Assembly: GCA_945861265.1 (NCBI GenBank)
Contig: CAMAUC010000001.1
Span: 209,789 to 273,788, forward strand
Source: Rhizobium sp. Q54
GTDB lineage: Bacteria > Pseudomonadota > Alphaproteobacteria > Rhizobiales > Xanthobacteraceae
Length of the DNA: 64,000 nt
Direction: 5' to 3'
Under the pieces are notes generated by a model that did not search any database, had not been told where the DNA came from, and saw nothing but the letters and a program-made list of their open reading frames with translations. A program made the translations under genes and the position numbers. Positions 43,936 to 52,630 of this stretch are shown piece by piece. How positions within the stretch are numbered: position 1 is the stretch's first letter; each line of letters begins with the position of its first letter.

Positions 43936-43976
43936 ATAGTCGATTATATACAATATTCGTCTTGATAATCGATTAT
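43936..43976. promoter_or_regulatory. Two operator-like 12-bp sites between SDR and TRAP genes
   Basis: ATAGTCGATTAT at 43936-43947 and the perfect palindrome ATAATCGATTAT at 43965-43976 start 29 bp apart in an AT-rich stretch. They lie in the divergent promoter and are candidates for the GntR protein encoded at 47900. Confidence 0.5.
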
Positions 43977-44058
43977 TTTTGTATCACGGTCCAGCCAATG
44001 CCGCCGGCCGCGATGACCGAGAGACGGCACGCCCACAGGGATGTAAGGGAGGTTTTCG

Positions 44059-45066
44059 ATGAAGAAGATTTTCGCAGCCGCGTTACTGATGTTCGCGGCC
44101 TTTGCGCCGGCCACAGCCAGCGCCCAGCCGGTTACGCTCAAACTTGCCTTCTTCGCGTCTGACACCGAGGTCAACTACGCCAAGGCGATCAAGCTCTGGG
44201 CCGACGCGGTCAATGCCGACCCGGCCGGCGCGGTGAAGATCGAAGTCTTCCCGAACGGCGCGCTCGGCAAGGCGCTGCCGGCCCAGCCGCAGATGGTGCT
44301 CGACGGCGTCGCCGACATCGCCTTCGTCAATCCGGCGCTGGTGCCGGGACGCTTCCCCGACGACCAGGTGTTCGAAGTGCCCGGCCTCGTCGGCAACATC
44401 AAAGAAGGCGTCGCGCTCTATCAGGCGCTGCTGAAGGCCAACTTGCTGCGCGGCTATTCCGATTATTACGTCATCGGCTCGTTCATGAACGCCAACGCGC
44501 ATGTGTTCTCGCGCAAAGCCATCAAGTCGGTCAACGACCTCAAGGGCATGAAAGTGCGCATCAGCGGCGCCGTCATCGGCCAGACCGTGAAGGAACTCGG
44601 CGTCGTACCGGTGCTGATGCCGCCTAACGAAGTCGTCGAAGCCATGGGCCGCGGCACCATCGACGCCACCACCACCGTTCCCGCCGCGGTCGTCGATTTC
44701 GGCATCGACCGGGTCACGCAGCACGATTACCTGATCCAGCTCGGCACCAATCCTTTCGCCGTACTGATGAACCGCAAGAAGTTCGAGTCGATGCCGAAGG
44801 CGGCGCAGGATCAGATCGCCAAATATTCGCCCGGCTGGATCAACGACACCTACATCAAGAATCTCAGCGCCTATAACGAAGAGGTGATCGGCCAGTTCCG
44901 CGCCGACAAGAAGCGCACGGTGGTGACTCCCGCCGACGCCGATATGCCGGCGATCAAGGCGGCATCCGAAAAGGTCACCGCCGACTGGGCCGCCAAGAGC
45001 CCGGAAAACGCCCAGCTCCTGGCCAAGGCGCGCGCTTTGCTCGCCGAGATCCGGGCGAAGAAGTGA
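44059..45066 (+). CDS. TRAP transporter substrate-binding protein DctP
   Basis: 335-residue periplasmic receptor with a Sec signal peptide (MKKIFAAALLMFAAFAPATA, cleavage after SAQ). DctP features include KAIKLWADAVNADPAGAVKI and the carboxylate-binding arginine in LKGMKVRISGAVIGQTVKEL. It would bind an organic acid and deliver it to the DctQM genes, which overlap. GGGAGG-type ribosome site. First gene of the operon that ends with the aromatic hydroxylase. Confidence 0.93.
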   Translation: MKKIFAAALLMFAAFAPATASAQPVTLKLAFFASDTEVNYAKAIKLWADAVNADPAGAVKIEVFPNGALGKALPAQPQMVLDGVADIAFVNPALVPGRFPDDQVFEVPGLVGNIKEGVALYQALLKANLLRGYSDYYVIGSFMNANAHVFSRKAIKSVNDLKGMKVRISGAVIGQTVKELGVVPVLMPPNEVVEAMGRGTIDATTTVPAAVVDFGIDRVTQHDYLIQLGTNPFAVLMNRKKFESMPKAAQDQIAKYSPGWINDTYIKNLSAYNEEVIGQFRADKKRTVVTPADADMPAIKAASEKVTADWAAKSPENAQLLAKARALLAEIRAKK

Positions 45067-45572
45067 ACCGACTGGAAAAAATCGTTACCGGCACGGCGAA
45101 TGCTCTCGCCGTTGCCGGGTTGACGATCTTGCTGGCGCTCGCGGTCTGCACGTTATTCGACGGGCTGCTGCGGGCGCTCGCCAATTACCCGCTCGATTTC
45201 GTGCGTGAGATCGGCGACCTCATCGCCGCTATCTGCGCCGCTTGCACCTTGCCGATCGTGCTGCTGCACAAGAACAACATCACCTTGCGCATCTTCGAGA
45301 ATTTTCTGCCAAAGGCCGGCACGCAGATCTTTGACGGGTTCGCCGACATTCTCATGGCCATTGTGATGATCACGATGGCTTGGCAGTTCTATCTATTCAG
45401 CAGCAAGACCGCGCTGGCCAACGACGTGACCTGGATGATGAACGTGCCAAAGGCGCCGTTCTGGTACGTCGTCGACGTCATTCTGTGGATCGCCGCCCTC
45501 GTCCAGCTCTTCATCACGGCCCAGACCCTCACCGGCACGGCGCCACAGCGTGACTCGGAGACCCCGGTATGA
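45063..45572 (+). CDS. TRAP transporter small permease DctQ
   Basis: 169 residues, four membrane helices, typical DctQ. GTG start inside the DctP stop (GTGA). Helix 1 is ALAVAGLTILLALAVCTLFD; VLLHKNNITLRIFENFLPKA is the characteristic loop between helices 2 and 3. It forms the membrane complex with DctM. Confidence 0.9.
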   Translation: MNRLEKIVTGTANALAVAGLTILLALAVCTLFDGLLRALANYPLDFVREIGDLIAAICAACTLPIVLLHKNNITLRIFENFLPKAGTQIFDGFADILMAIVMITMAWQFYLFSSKTALANDVTWMMNVPKAPFWYVVDVILWIAALVQLFITAQTLTGTAPQRDSETPV

Positions 45573-46873
45573 GCGCGACCGCAATTGGCGTTGGCGGGAT
45601 CATCGCGCTGTTCGTGCTGGTCGCGCTGCATCTGCCGCTGGCTTTCGCCATGATCGTCGTCGGCATCGTCGCCTTCGCGTTGCAAACCGACTGGGGCCCG
45701 GCGCTGACGTTCCTCGCCAGCGAGCCATCGCAAGTCCTTGGCAGCACAGATATCGCCGCCGTGCCGCTGTTCCTGATGATGGGCGCCTTCGTCAACGCCT
45801 CCGGTTTCTCCAAAGACCTCTATACCGCGGCCGCCGCTTTGCTCGGCCATCGCCGCGGCGGCCTGGCTTACGCCACTATCGGCGGCAGCGCCGCCTTCGG
45901 CGCCATCTGCGGTTCGTCGCCGGCCACCGTCGCCACCTTCACCCGCGTCGCCCTGCCGGAAATGCTCGAACGCCGCTATTCGCCGGCCTTTTCGGGGGCG
46001 ACCATCGCCGCCGGCGGCGCGCTGAAAGCGCTGATCCCGCCCTCGCTGAGCATGATCCTTTATTGCGTGGTGGCGCGCACCTACATCTTCGACGTCTTCA
46101 TCGCCGCCGTCATTCCGGCGCTCATCACCATCGCCGCCAACATCGCCGCGATCGCGCTGGTCGTGCGATGGAATCCATCGATCGCGCCGGTCGCCGAACA
46201 GGTGTCGCGGCAGGAGAAGCTGATCGCGCTATGGCGCGCCGCGCCCGCCATCCTGCTGATCGGCGTCATTTTCGTCGGCCTGTATAGCGGCATTTTTACC
46301 GTCAGCGAAGCCGCGTCGGTCGCTGCCGTTGTGTCTTTCGTGTTCGCGCTGATGCGCCGCACCGTCACGGTAAACAACTTCATCACCGGCATGCGCGACA
46401 CGGCGCTCACCGCCGGCATGATCTATTTCGTGCTGATCGGTTCGTCGGTCTTCACATATTTCATCAGCCTGGCGAAAGTCCCCGAGCAACTCATCGAGTT
46501 TCTCGGCCACGTCGACCTGCCGCCCGTCGGCATCATCGTCTTGATGCTCGGCGGCTATCTTGTGCTCGGCGCGGTGTTCGACGAGCTGGCGGCGATGATA
46601 GTGACTTTGCCTTTCGCGCTGCCCATCATCGTCCATTTCGGCTACGATCCGGTGTGGTGGGCGATCATCAATGTCATCATCGTCGAACTTGGCCTGGTCA
46701 TTCCGCCGATCGGCCTGGTGATCCTGATCCTGCATGCGATGCGACCGGATATTCCGTTGCACCGTCTCTATAAAAGCATCGTCCCGTTCGTCGTCGCGGA
46801 TATGCTGGTGCTGGCCCTGCTGACCGCCTTCCCGGCGATCGCGCTCTGGCTGCCGGCATTGCTGCGCGGCTGA
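45569..46873 (+). CDS. TRAP transporter large permease DctM
   Basis: 434 residues, about twelve membrane segments; sodium-coupled transporter subunit. Signature blocks are VPLFLMMGAFVNASGFSKDL, GGSAAFGAICGSSPATVATF and LGAVFDELAAMIVTLPFALP. It overlaps DctQ by 4 bases and is followed 18 bases later by the extradiol dioxygenase gene, which suggests import of the aromatic acid or a precursor degraded by that pathway. Confidence 0.95.
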   Translation: MSATAIGVGGIIALFVLVALHLPLAFAMIVVGIVAFALQTDWGPALTFLASEPSQVLGSTDIAAVPLFLMMGAFVNASGFSKDLYTAAAALLGHRRGGLAYATIGGSAAFGAICGSSPATVATFTRVALPEMLERRYSPAFSGATIAAGGALKALIPPSLSMILYCVVARTYIFDVFIAAVIPALITIAANIAAIALVVRWNPSIAPVAEQVSRQEKLIALWRAAPAILLIGVIFVGLYSGIFTVSEAASVAAVVSFVFALMRRTVTVNNFITGMRDTALTAGMIYFVLIGSSVFTYFISLAKVPEQLIEFLGHVDLPPVGIIVLMLGGYLVLGAVFDELAAMIVTLPFALPIIVHFGYDPVWWAIINVIIVELGLVIPPIGLVILILHAMRPDIPLHRLYKSIVPFVVADMLVLALLTAFPAIALWLPALLRG

Positions 46874-46891
46874 ACATTGGAGAACCGCGCT

Positions 46892-47896
46892 ATGTCGCTG
46901 CCCGCTGTCAATCTCGACCCGCCGTTCCGCATCACGCGCTCAAGCCATGTCGTGCTGACGGTCAAGGACCTCGCCGCCAGCAAGCGGTTCTATTCGGAAG
47001 TGCTCGGTCTGGTGCTGAGCGCTGAAGACAGCGACGCGCTATACTTTCGCGGTGTCGAGGAAGCCTGCCACCACAGTCTGGTGCTGCGCAAAGGTCTTGA
47101 ACCGGCCTGCCGGCGCATCGGCATGCGCATGCTGACCGAGGACGATCTTGAACGTGCGAAGCGTTATTTCGAGGCGCAGGGCTGCGCCGCGGCCTTCGTT
47201 GAAGTGCCTTATCAGGGACGGACCTTGCAGGTGACCGACCCGGTCGGCACGCCGATGGAATTCTGCGCCACCATGCCGGTGATGCCGCGCATGATCACCG
47301 CATTTTCGCAACAGCGCGGCGGCTGTGCGCTGCGCCTCGACCACTATCAGGTTCTAACGCCGGAGGTGCGCAAGGCCTGTGAGTTCTACATGGCGGCCGG
47401 CTTCCGCCTCAGCGAATATATCGCGCCGAAGGGCACCACCGATCTGCGCGGCGTCTTTCTTCAACGCAAGGGCAATCCGCACGATATCGTGTTCTTCAAC
47501 GGCACCGGACCGCGCCTGCACCACTTCGCCTATCTTGCCGCCGAGGTGCACCATCTCCTGCGCGCCTGCGATATCGCCGGGGAACTCGGCTACGGCAGCA
47601 CGGTCGAGCGCGGCCCCGGCCGGCATGGGCCCGGACATGCGATGTATGTCTATTTCCGCGACCCCGACGGCCACCGCGTCGAATTGTTCAACACACATTA
47701 TCAGGTGATGGACATCGAGAACGAGCCTGTGGCGTGGGATCCGACCGACCATAATGTTTCGTTCCCATGGGGCCTGCCGGCGCGCCAAGACTGGTTTACG
47801 CAAGCGACCTTGTTCGAGGGCGCGAGCTTGCACGAGCCGCGGATCAAGCCGACGCCAATGACGCTGGAGAAGCTTCTCTCCAAACAGGAATCTTGA
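46892..47896 (+). CDS. Extradiol ring-cleavage dioxygenase (VOC family), second copy
   Basis: 334 residues, homologous along its length to the protein at 15855. Metal ligands fall at the same numbers: His151 (LRLDHYQVLTP), His211 (PRLHHFAYLA) and Glu264 (DGHRVELFNTHY). It should be a type I Fe(II) or Mn(II) extradiol dioxygenase. ATG 46892 has GGAG upstream. Cotranscribed with the TRAP genes, GntR regulator and an MhpA-like hydroxylase, so a hydroxyphenylpropionate-like catechol is plausible. Confidence 0.87.
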   Translation: MSLPAVNLDPPFRITRSSHVVLTVKDLAASKRFYSEVLGLVLSAEDSDALYFRGVEEACHHSLVLRKGLEPACRRIGMRMLTEDDLERAKRYFEAQGCAAAFVEVPYQGRTLQVTDPVGTPMEFCATMPVMPRMITAFSQQRGGCALRLDHYQVLTPEVRKACEFYMAAGFRLSEYIAPKGTTDLRGVFLQRKGNPHDIVFFNGTGPRLHHFAYLAAEVHHLLRACDIAGELGYGSTVERGPGRHGPGHAMYVYFRDPDGHRVELFNTHYQVMDIENEPVAWDPTDHNVSFPWGLPARQDWFTQATLFEGASLHEPRIKPTPMTLEKLLSKQES

Positions 47897-47899
47897 GGA

Positions 47900-48604
47900 A
47901 TGGCCGTGCCCAGCCTCCATCTCGCCCCCACCGACGAGCCGAAAGAAACCCTGGCCTCCGCCGCTTACGACCGGCTGCGGCAGGAGATTATCACCGTCGC
48001 AATTCCGCCCGGCGAGAAGCTGCACATCCGCGCGCTGTGCGACCGCTTCGGCGTCGGCTTGAGCCCGATGCGCGAGGCCTTGAGCCGGCTGTCCAGTGAA
48101 GGCCTGGTGTCGCAGAGCGACCATCGCGGCTTCGCGGTCGCCGGCATGAGCGAGGACGATCTGGTCGATCTGACGCGGGCGCGATGTTGGATCAACGAAC
48201 TGGCGATCCGCAATTCGATCGCCCATGGCGACGCGGCGTGGGAAGAATCCGTGGTGCTCTCCTTCCATCGCCTGTCGCGCACGCCGCGCTTCGAGCCGGA
48301 AAGCGCGGAAACCCGCAGCCCGAACTGGGAGCACGCGCACCGGGTTTTCCATTCAAGCCTGATCGCGGCATCCGGTTCGCGCCGGCTGGAGCAGTATTGC
48401 GAGCAGTTGTTTGAAAGTTCGGAGCGATACCGGCATGTCGGCCGCAAGGCCGGCATCAAAGGCGAAAATCGCGACCACGAACATCGCGCGCTGATGGAAG
48501 CCGCGGTCGCACGCGACGCTGATGCCGCCGCCAAACTGATCAAGGCGCATTTCGAGCATACCGCCGAACTGGTGCGCAAAATTCTCAAAGCCCGCGCGCT
48601 GTAA
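47900..48604 (+). CDS. GntR family regulator (FCD domain)
   Basis: 234 residues. N-terminal winged helix with RFGVGLSPMREALSRLSSEG, typical of FadR/GntR proteins; C-terminal FCD domain with histidines in NWEHAHRVFHSSLI and DHEHRALMEAAV and HFEHT that usually bind a metal and carboxylate effector. It lies 3 bases after the dioxygenase gene. GTG at 47906 (GAGGA 6 bases upstream) is as likely a start as ATG 47900, where spacing to the ribosome site is nil. Probably senses the pathway substrate. Confidence 0.9.
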   Translation: MAVPSLHLAPTDEPKETLASAAYDRLRQEIITVAIPPGEKLHIRALCDRFGVGLSPMREALSRLSSEGLVSQSDHRGFAVAGMSEDDLVDLTRARCWINELAIRNSIAHGDAAWEESVVLSFHRLSRTPRFEPESAETRSPNWEHAHRVFHSSLIAASGSRRLEQYCEQLFESSERYRHVGRKAGIKGENRDHEHRALMEAAVARDADAAAKLIKAHFEHTAELVRKILKARAL

Positions 48605-48624
48605 CCCGGCCGAATTGACAAGCA

Positions 48625-50208
48625 ATGCCGCAAGCCGATGCCACCATCTATGACGTCGCAATCGCCGGCTATGGCCCGGCCGGCGCAACACTCGCCAATC
48701 TGTTGGCGAAATACGGGCTGCGCATCGCGGTCGTCGATCAAGCCGCCGGCATCTACGACAAGCCGCGCGCCATCACCATCGACCATGAAGTTCTGCGCGT
48801 ATTTCAGGCCTGCGGCCTGCAAGACACGATCGCCGCGCATACCGCGCCGCATCCGGGCACGCATTATCTCGGCGTCGATGGCGGAATCATCAAGAAATTC
48901 GATCCGATGCCGCCGCCCTTCCCGCTCGGCTGGGTGCCGACCGCGACCTTCCTGCAACCCGCCTTCGAGCAAGCCTTGCGTGACAGGCTTGCCACTTATG
49001 ACAAAGCCGACATCTTTTTGTCGGCGCAGGCCATCGGCATCGCGCAGGACGACAACGGCACGACGCTGACGATCGAAAGCGAGACCGGCGGCATTCGTAC
49101 TTTGCGCGCACGCTATCTTGTCGGTTGCGACGGCGCCAACAGCTTCGTCCGCAAATCACTCGGCATCGGCCTTACTGATCTAGCTTTCGACGAATGGTGG
49201 ATGGTTGTCGATGCGCTGGAACATGGGGCGACCAAACGGCCGGAAAAGTGCTTTCAGTATTGCCGGCCGTCGCGGCCCGGCACCTTCCTCCCCGGACCGG
49301 GCGAGCTGCGGCGCTGGGAAATCAAGCTCTTGCCGGGCGAAGAGCCGGCCACGTTCAGCGAGCGTGAGAATGTGCTCAAGGTGCTGGCCGATTTTACCGA
49401 TGTGACCAAGGTCGAAATCTGGCGCACCGCCGTGTATCGTTTTCACGCGCTGCTGGCGCAGGACTGGCAATCGGGCCGCATCTTCCTGATGGGCGATGCC
49501 TGCCACCAGACCCCGCCGTTTCTCGGCCAAGGCCTGTCGGCGGGCATTCGCGATGCGGTCAATCTGGCCTGGAAGCTCGCGCTCGTGCTGCGCGGCGATG
49601 CGCAGCCGTCGATCCTTCCGACTTACGAGCAAGAACGCGCGCCGCATGTCGGCGCCATCGTTGCGCTGGCGAAGGACTTTGGCCTGATCATCGGCGAACT
49701 GGATGCGAAGGCCGCCGCCGTGCGCGACGCGCGGCTGCGCGACGAATTGAATTCCGGCAAGGCCGAAACGATCCGGCAGAAATTCATTCCCGATCTAGCC
49801 CGTGGCCTGATCGCCATGGACACGCCAAGGGCGGGAACCTTGTTCCCGCAGCCATTCATCGACACTGCGAACGGCATTGTTCGTCTCGACGACCTGATGC
49901 CGCCCGAGTTCGTCATTGTCGCGGCGGCGTCCGGCAGTTTCGATGCTCTGACGCCGCGGTCGGCTGAATTCCTGAAAAGTCTTGGCGCCGCCTGTTTTGT
50001 CGTCAAGCCGGCGGAGGCAGCCGATAGCGGCCGGCACGCGCCAGCCCTGACCGAGACGGGCCGGCTGTTCACCGACTGGCTCGACCACAACGGCATTGTC
50101 GCCGCCCTGGTGCGGCCAGACCGCGCCGTCTACGGCGGCGCCCGCGATGCCGGTGAGTTGAACGCGCTGATCGAAACCCTCGCCGGGAAACTCGGCCGCG
50201 CGTTTTGA
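48625..50208 (+). CDS. FAD-dependent aromatic hydroxylase, MhpA-like
   Basis: 527 residues of the flavin hydroxylase family. FAD motifs: GYGPAGATLANLLAKYG (residues 14-30), LVGCDGANSFVRKSLGI (DG motif), and IFLMGDACHQTPPFLGQGLS (GD motif). These, with RAITIDHEVLRVFQACGL, resemble 3-(3-hydroxyphenyl)propionate hydroxylase MhpA, which makes a catechol for extradiol cleavage. The dioxygenase two genes upstream would take the product. Last gene of the TRAP operon. Confidence 0.88.
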   Translation: MPQADATIYDVAIAGYGPAGATLANLLAKYGLRIAVVDQAAGIYDKPRAITIDHEVLRVFQACGLQDTIAAHTAPHPGTHYLGVDGGIIKKFDPMPPPFPLGWVPTATFLQPAFEQALRDRLATYDKADIFLSAQAIGIAQDDNGTTLTIESETGGIRTLRARYLVGCDGANSFVRKSLGIGLTDLAFDEWWMVVDALEHGATKRPEKCFQYCRPSRPGTFLPGPGELRRWEIKLLPGEEPATFSERENVLKVLADFTDVTKVEIWRTAVYRFHALLAQDWQSGRIFLMGDACHQTPPFLGQGLSAGIRDAVNLAWKLALVLRGDAQPSILPTYEQERAPHVGAIVALAKDFGLIIGELDAKAAAVRDARLRDELNSGKAETIRQKFIPDLARGLIAMDTPRAGTLFPQPFIDTANGIVRLDDLMPPEFVIVAAASGSFDALTPRSAEFLKSLGAACFVVKPAEAADSGRHAPALTETGRLFTDWLDHNGIVAALVRPDRAVYGGARDAGELNALIETLAGKLGRAF

Positions 50209-50437
50209 CAAAGTGCCATGCCGGCAAGCGGCTAAGTTCCTGATTTCATATCATCAAATCAAGATCGGCCCGTTCTGGCAAGAACGCGGAGAACACGAAT
50301 TCGTGGCGTGCCCCGGCTCTGCCGCCCATGGACAAGCAGGATCAGTTCGGGAATTGTGATGATGCGCCGACAGACCGGCTTCGTTCGGGCGCCAGATCAT
50401 AATAGTCGCAAAAAGCGGCTGCGCGCAGGGGGGAAGT

Positions 50438-51499
50438 GTGGCTTCGGTCGAGTTACGCAATCTGACAAAGCGATACGGTCCGATCGCCGTGGTCGACGAT
50501 ATCTCGCTCACCATCGAGCACGGCAAGCTTGTCTGCCTGCTCGGGCCGTCCGGCTGCGGCAAGACCACCACGCTGCGGCTGCTGGCCGGCTTCGTCGATC
50601 CGAGCGCCGGTGAAATTCGCGTTGGCGACAGGCTGATTTCCTCGCCGGCCAACACCGTGCCGCCCGAGCGGCGCAACATGTCGATGATTTTCCAGAGCTA
50701 CGCGCTTTGGCCGCATATGACCGTGGCCGAGAACATTATTTACGGCCTCAAGCTCCGCAAATTGCCGCGCGACGTCATCGGCGCGAAACTCGACGCTATC
50801 CTCGCCACCACCAAGCTCGCAGCCTTGGCCGAGCGCTATCCCGGCGAATTGTCCGGCGGCCAGCAGCAGCGCGTGGCGCTGGCGCGCGCGCTGATCGTCG
50901 AACCGGAGACGTTGCTGCTCGACGAGCCTCTGTCCAACCTCGACGCCAATTTGCGCGAGGAGATGCGCTTCGAGGTCCGCCGCCTGCACGACACCTATCG
51001 CTACACCACCGTCTACGTCACGCACGACCAATCGGAAGCGATGACGACCGCCGATGTGATCTGCGTGATGAACGGCGGCAAGATCGAACAGGCCGGATCG
51101 CCTGAGGAGATCTACGACCGGCCGCGCTCCGAATTTGTCGCACGCTTCATCGGCTCCAGCAATGTCGTCAAGGGCAAAGGCCTGGATGGCGGCCGCATCG
51201 AACTCGCCGGCATCGCGTTGCACTGCAGCGGCGAACCCGTCGTGCCTGGCGCGCCGACCGCGGTGTCGATCCGCCCGCATGGCATAACGCTGACCGCCAC
51301 GCCGCCGCAAAATGCCGATAACGTTTTGCCCGCCACCGTGGTGCGCCAGGTGTTTCTCGGCGACAGCCGGGATTATATGGTTGAACTCAAGGACGGCACC
51401 CAATTGCGCACCGTCACCGCGCCGGCCGATAATATCCCGCACGGCAGCGCGGTGTGGCTGCATCTGCCGGCCGACCGTTGCCGTGCACTGACAGGCTGA
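50438..51499 (+). CDS. ABC transporter ATP-binding protein, PotA/FbpC type
   Basis: 353 residues. Walker A GPSGCGKTT (36-44), Q-loop MIFQSYALWPHMTVAENI, signature LSGGQQQRVALARAL (about 137), Walker B LLLDEPLSNLDA and VTHDQSEAM. The C-terminal TOBE domain begins about residue 240. It energises an iron/polyamine/phosphonate-type importer. GTG start with AGGGGGG upstream. The 229-bp gap before it holds nothing recognisable. Partner genes follow. Confidence 0.92.
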   Translation: MASVELRNLTKRYGPIAVVDDISLTIEHGKLVCLLGPSGCGKTTTLRLLAGFVDPSAGEIRVGDRLISSPANTVPPERRNMSMIFQSYALWPHMTVAENIIYGLKLRKLPRDVIGAKLDAILATTKLAALAERYPGELSGGQQQRVALARALIVEPETLLLDEPLSNLDANLREEMRFEVRRLHDTYRYTTVYVTHDQSEAMTTADVICVMNGGKIEQAGSPEEIYDRPRSEFVARFIGSSNVVKGKGLDGGRIELAGIALHCSGEPVVPGAPTAVSIRPHGITLTATPPQNADNVLPATVVRQVFLGDSRDYMVELKDGTQLRTVTAPADNIPHGSAVWLHLPADRCRALTG

Positions 51500-51558
51500 G
51501 CTATTTCGCGGGGGCGAATAACAAGGCCCGTAATGGCCAGCGAGTGGAGGAGACCTCG

Positions 51559-52626
51559 ATGAGATTCTCAAATCTTACACGCCGCGACGTTTTGATCGGC
51601 TCAAGCGCCCTCGCCATGGGCGCCGCGTTTTCGACCAGAGTCATGTCGGCCGCGCCGCCGGCGACCGCCATCACGCCGGAACTGATCGCAGCCGCCAAGA
51701 AGGAAGGCAAGGTCGTCTGGTACACGTCGGTCGATCTGCCGCTGGCCGAGAAAGTCGCCAAGGCTTTTGAAGCCAAATACCCCGGCGTCTCCGTGCGCGT
51801 CGAGCGTTCCGGCGCCGAGCGCGTGTTCCAGCGTATCGGCCAGGAATATGGCAGCAAAATCTACGCCTGCGACGTCGTGAACTCATCCGACGCCGCGCAT
51901 TCGATCGTGTGGAAGAAGCAGAACATGCTCGAGGCCTTCGTTCCGGAGGACGTCGCCAAATTCTATCCCGCCGAACACAAGGACGTGGACGGGCAATTCG
52001 CCAGCTTCCGCGTCTGGGTGTCGATCATCGCCTACAACACCGATCTGGTTAAAAAGGAAGATGCGCCGAAAAGCTTCGCCGACCTGCTCGATCCGAAATG
52101 GAAGGGCAAGATCGTCAAGGCGCATCCGGGCTATAGCGGCACCATCATGACCGCGACGTTCCAGATGCAGCGCGACCTCGGCTGGGGCTATTTCGAGAAC
52201 CTCGCCAAGCAGAACATCATGCAGGTGCAGTCCTCGGCCGATCCGCCGAAGCGTCTGGCGCTCGGCGAACGCGCTGTGATGGCCGACGGCAACGAATACA
52301 ACATCTTTCAGATCAGCGAAAAAGGTGGCCCGGTCGCGCCGGTCTACGCCACCGAGGGCTCGCCGCTGATCGTCGGGCCGACGGCGCTGTTCAAGGCCGC
52401 GCCCAATCCGAACGCCGCCAGGCTTTTCACCGCCTATAGCTTCTCGCAAGAGTGCCAGCAGCTGATCATCGATGTCGGCGGCCTGCGCTCCGTTCACCCG
52501 CAGACCAAGGACCAGCCCGGCCGCATTCCGTTCAAGGACATCAAGGTGATGAAGGATGACCCGGCCGGCGTCGAGGCGATGAGCGACGAGATCAAGCAGA
52601 AATACAGCAAAATCTTCAAGGTCTGA
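51559..52626 (+). CDS. ABC transporter substrate-binding protein, family 1 (AfuA/FbpA type), copy 1
   Basis: 355 residues. MRFSNLTRRDVLIGSSALAM carries a twin-arginine-like signal with cleavage near SAAPP. The mature part has AAAKKEGKVVWYTSVDLPLA, typical of the iron/thiamine/phosphonate receptor group. ATG 51559 has GGAGGAG upstream. The next gene encodes a close paralogue, 4 bases later. Ligand unknown. Confidence 0.9.
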   Translation: MRFSNLTRRDVLIGSSALAMGAAFSTRVMSAAPPATAITPELIAAAKKEGKVVWYTSVDLPLAEKVAKAFEAKYPGVSVRVERSGAERVFQRIGQEYGSKIYACDVVNSSDAAHSIVWKKQNMLEAFVPEDVAKFYPAEHKDVDGQFASFRVWVSIIAYNTDLVKKEDAPKSFADLLDPKWKGKIVKAHPGYSGTIMTATFQMQRDLGWGYFENLAKQNIMQVQSSADPPKRLALGERAVMADGNEYNIFQISEKGGPVAPVYATEGSPLIVGPTALFKAAPNPNAARLFTAYSFSQECQQLIIDVGGLRSVHPQTKDQPGRIPFKDIKVMKDDPAGVEAMSDEIKQKYSKIFKV

Positions 52627-52630
52627 TCCC

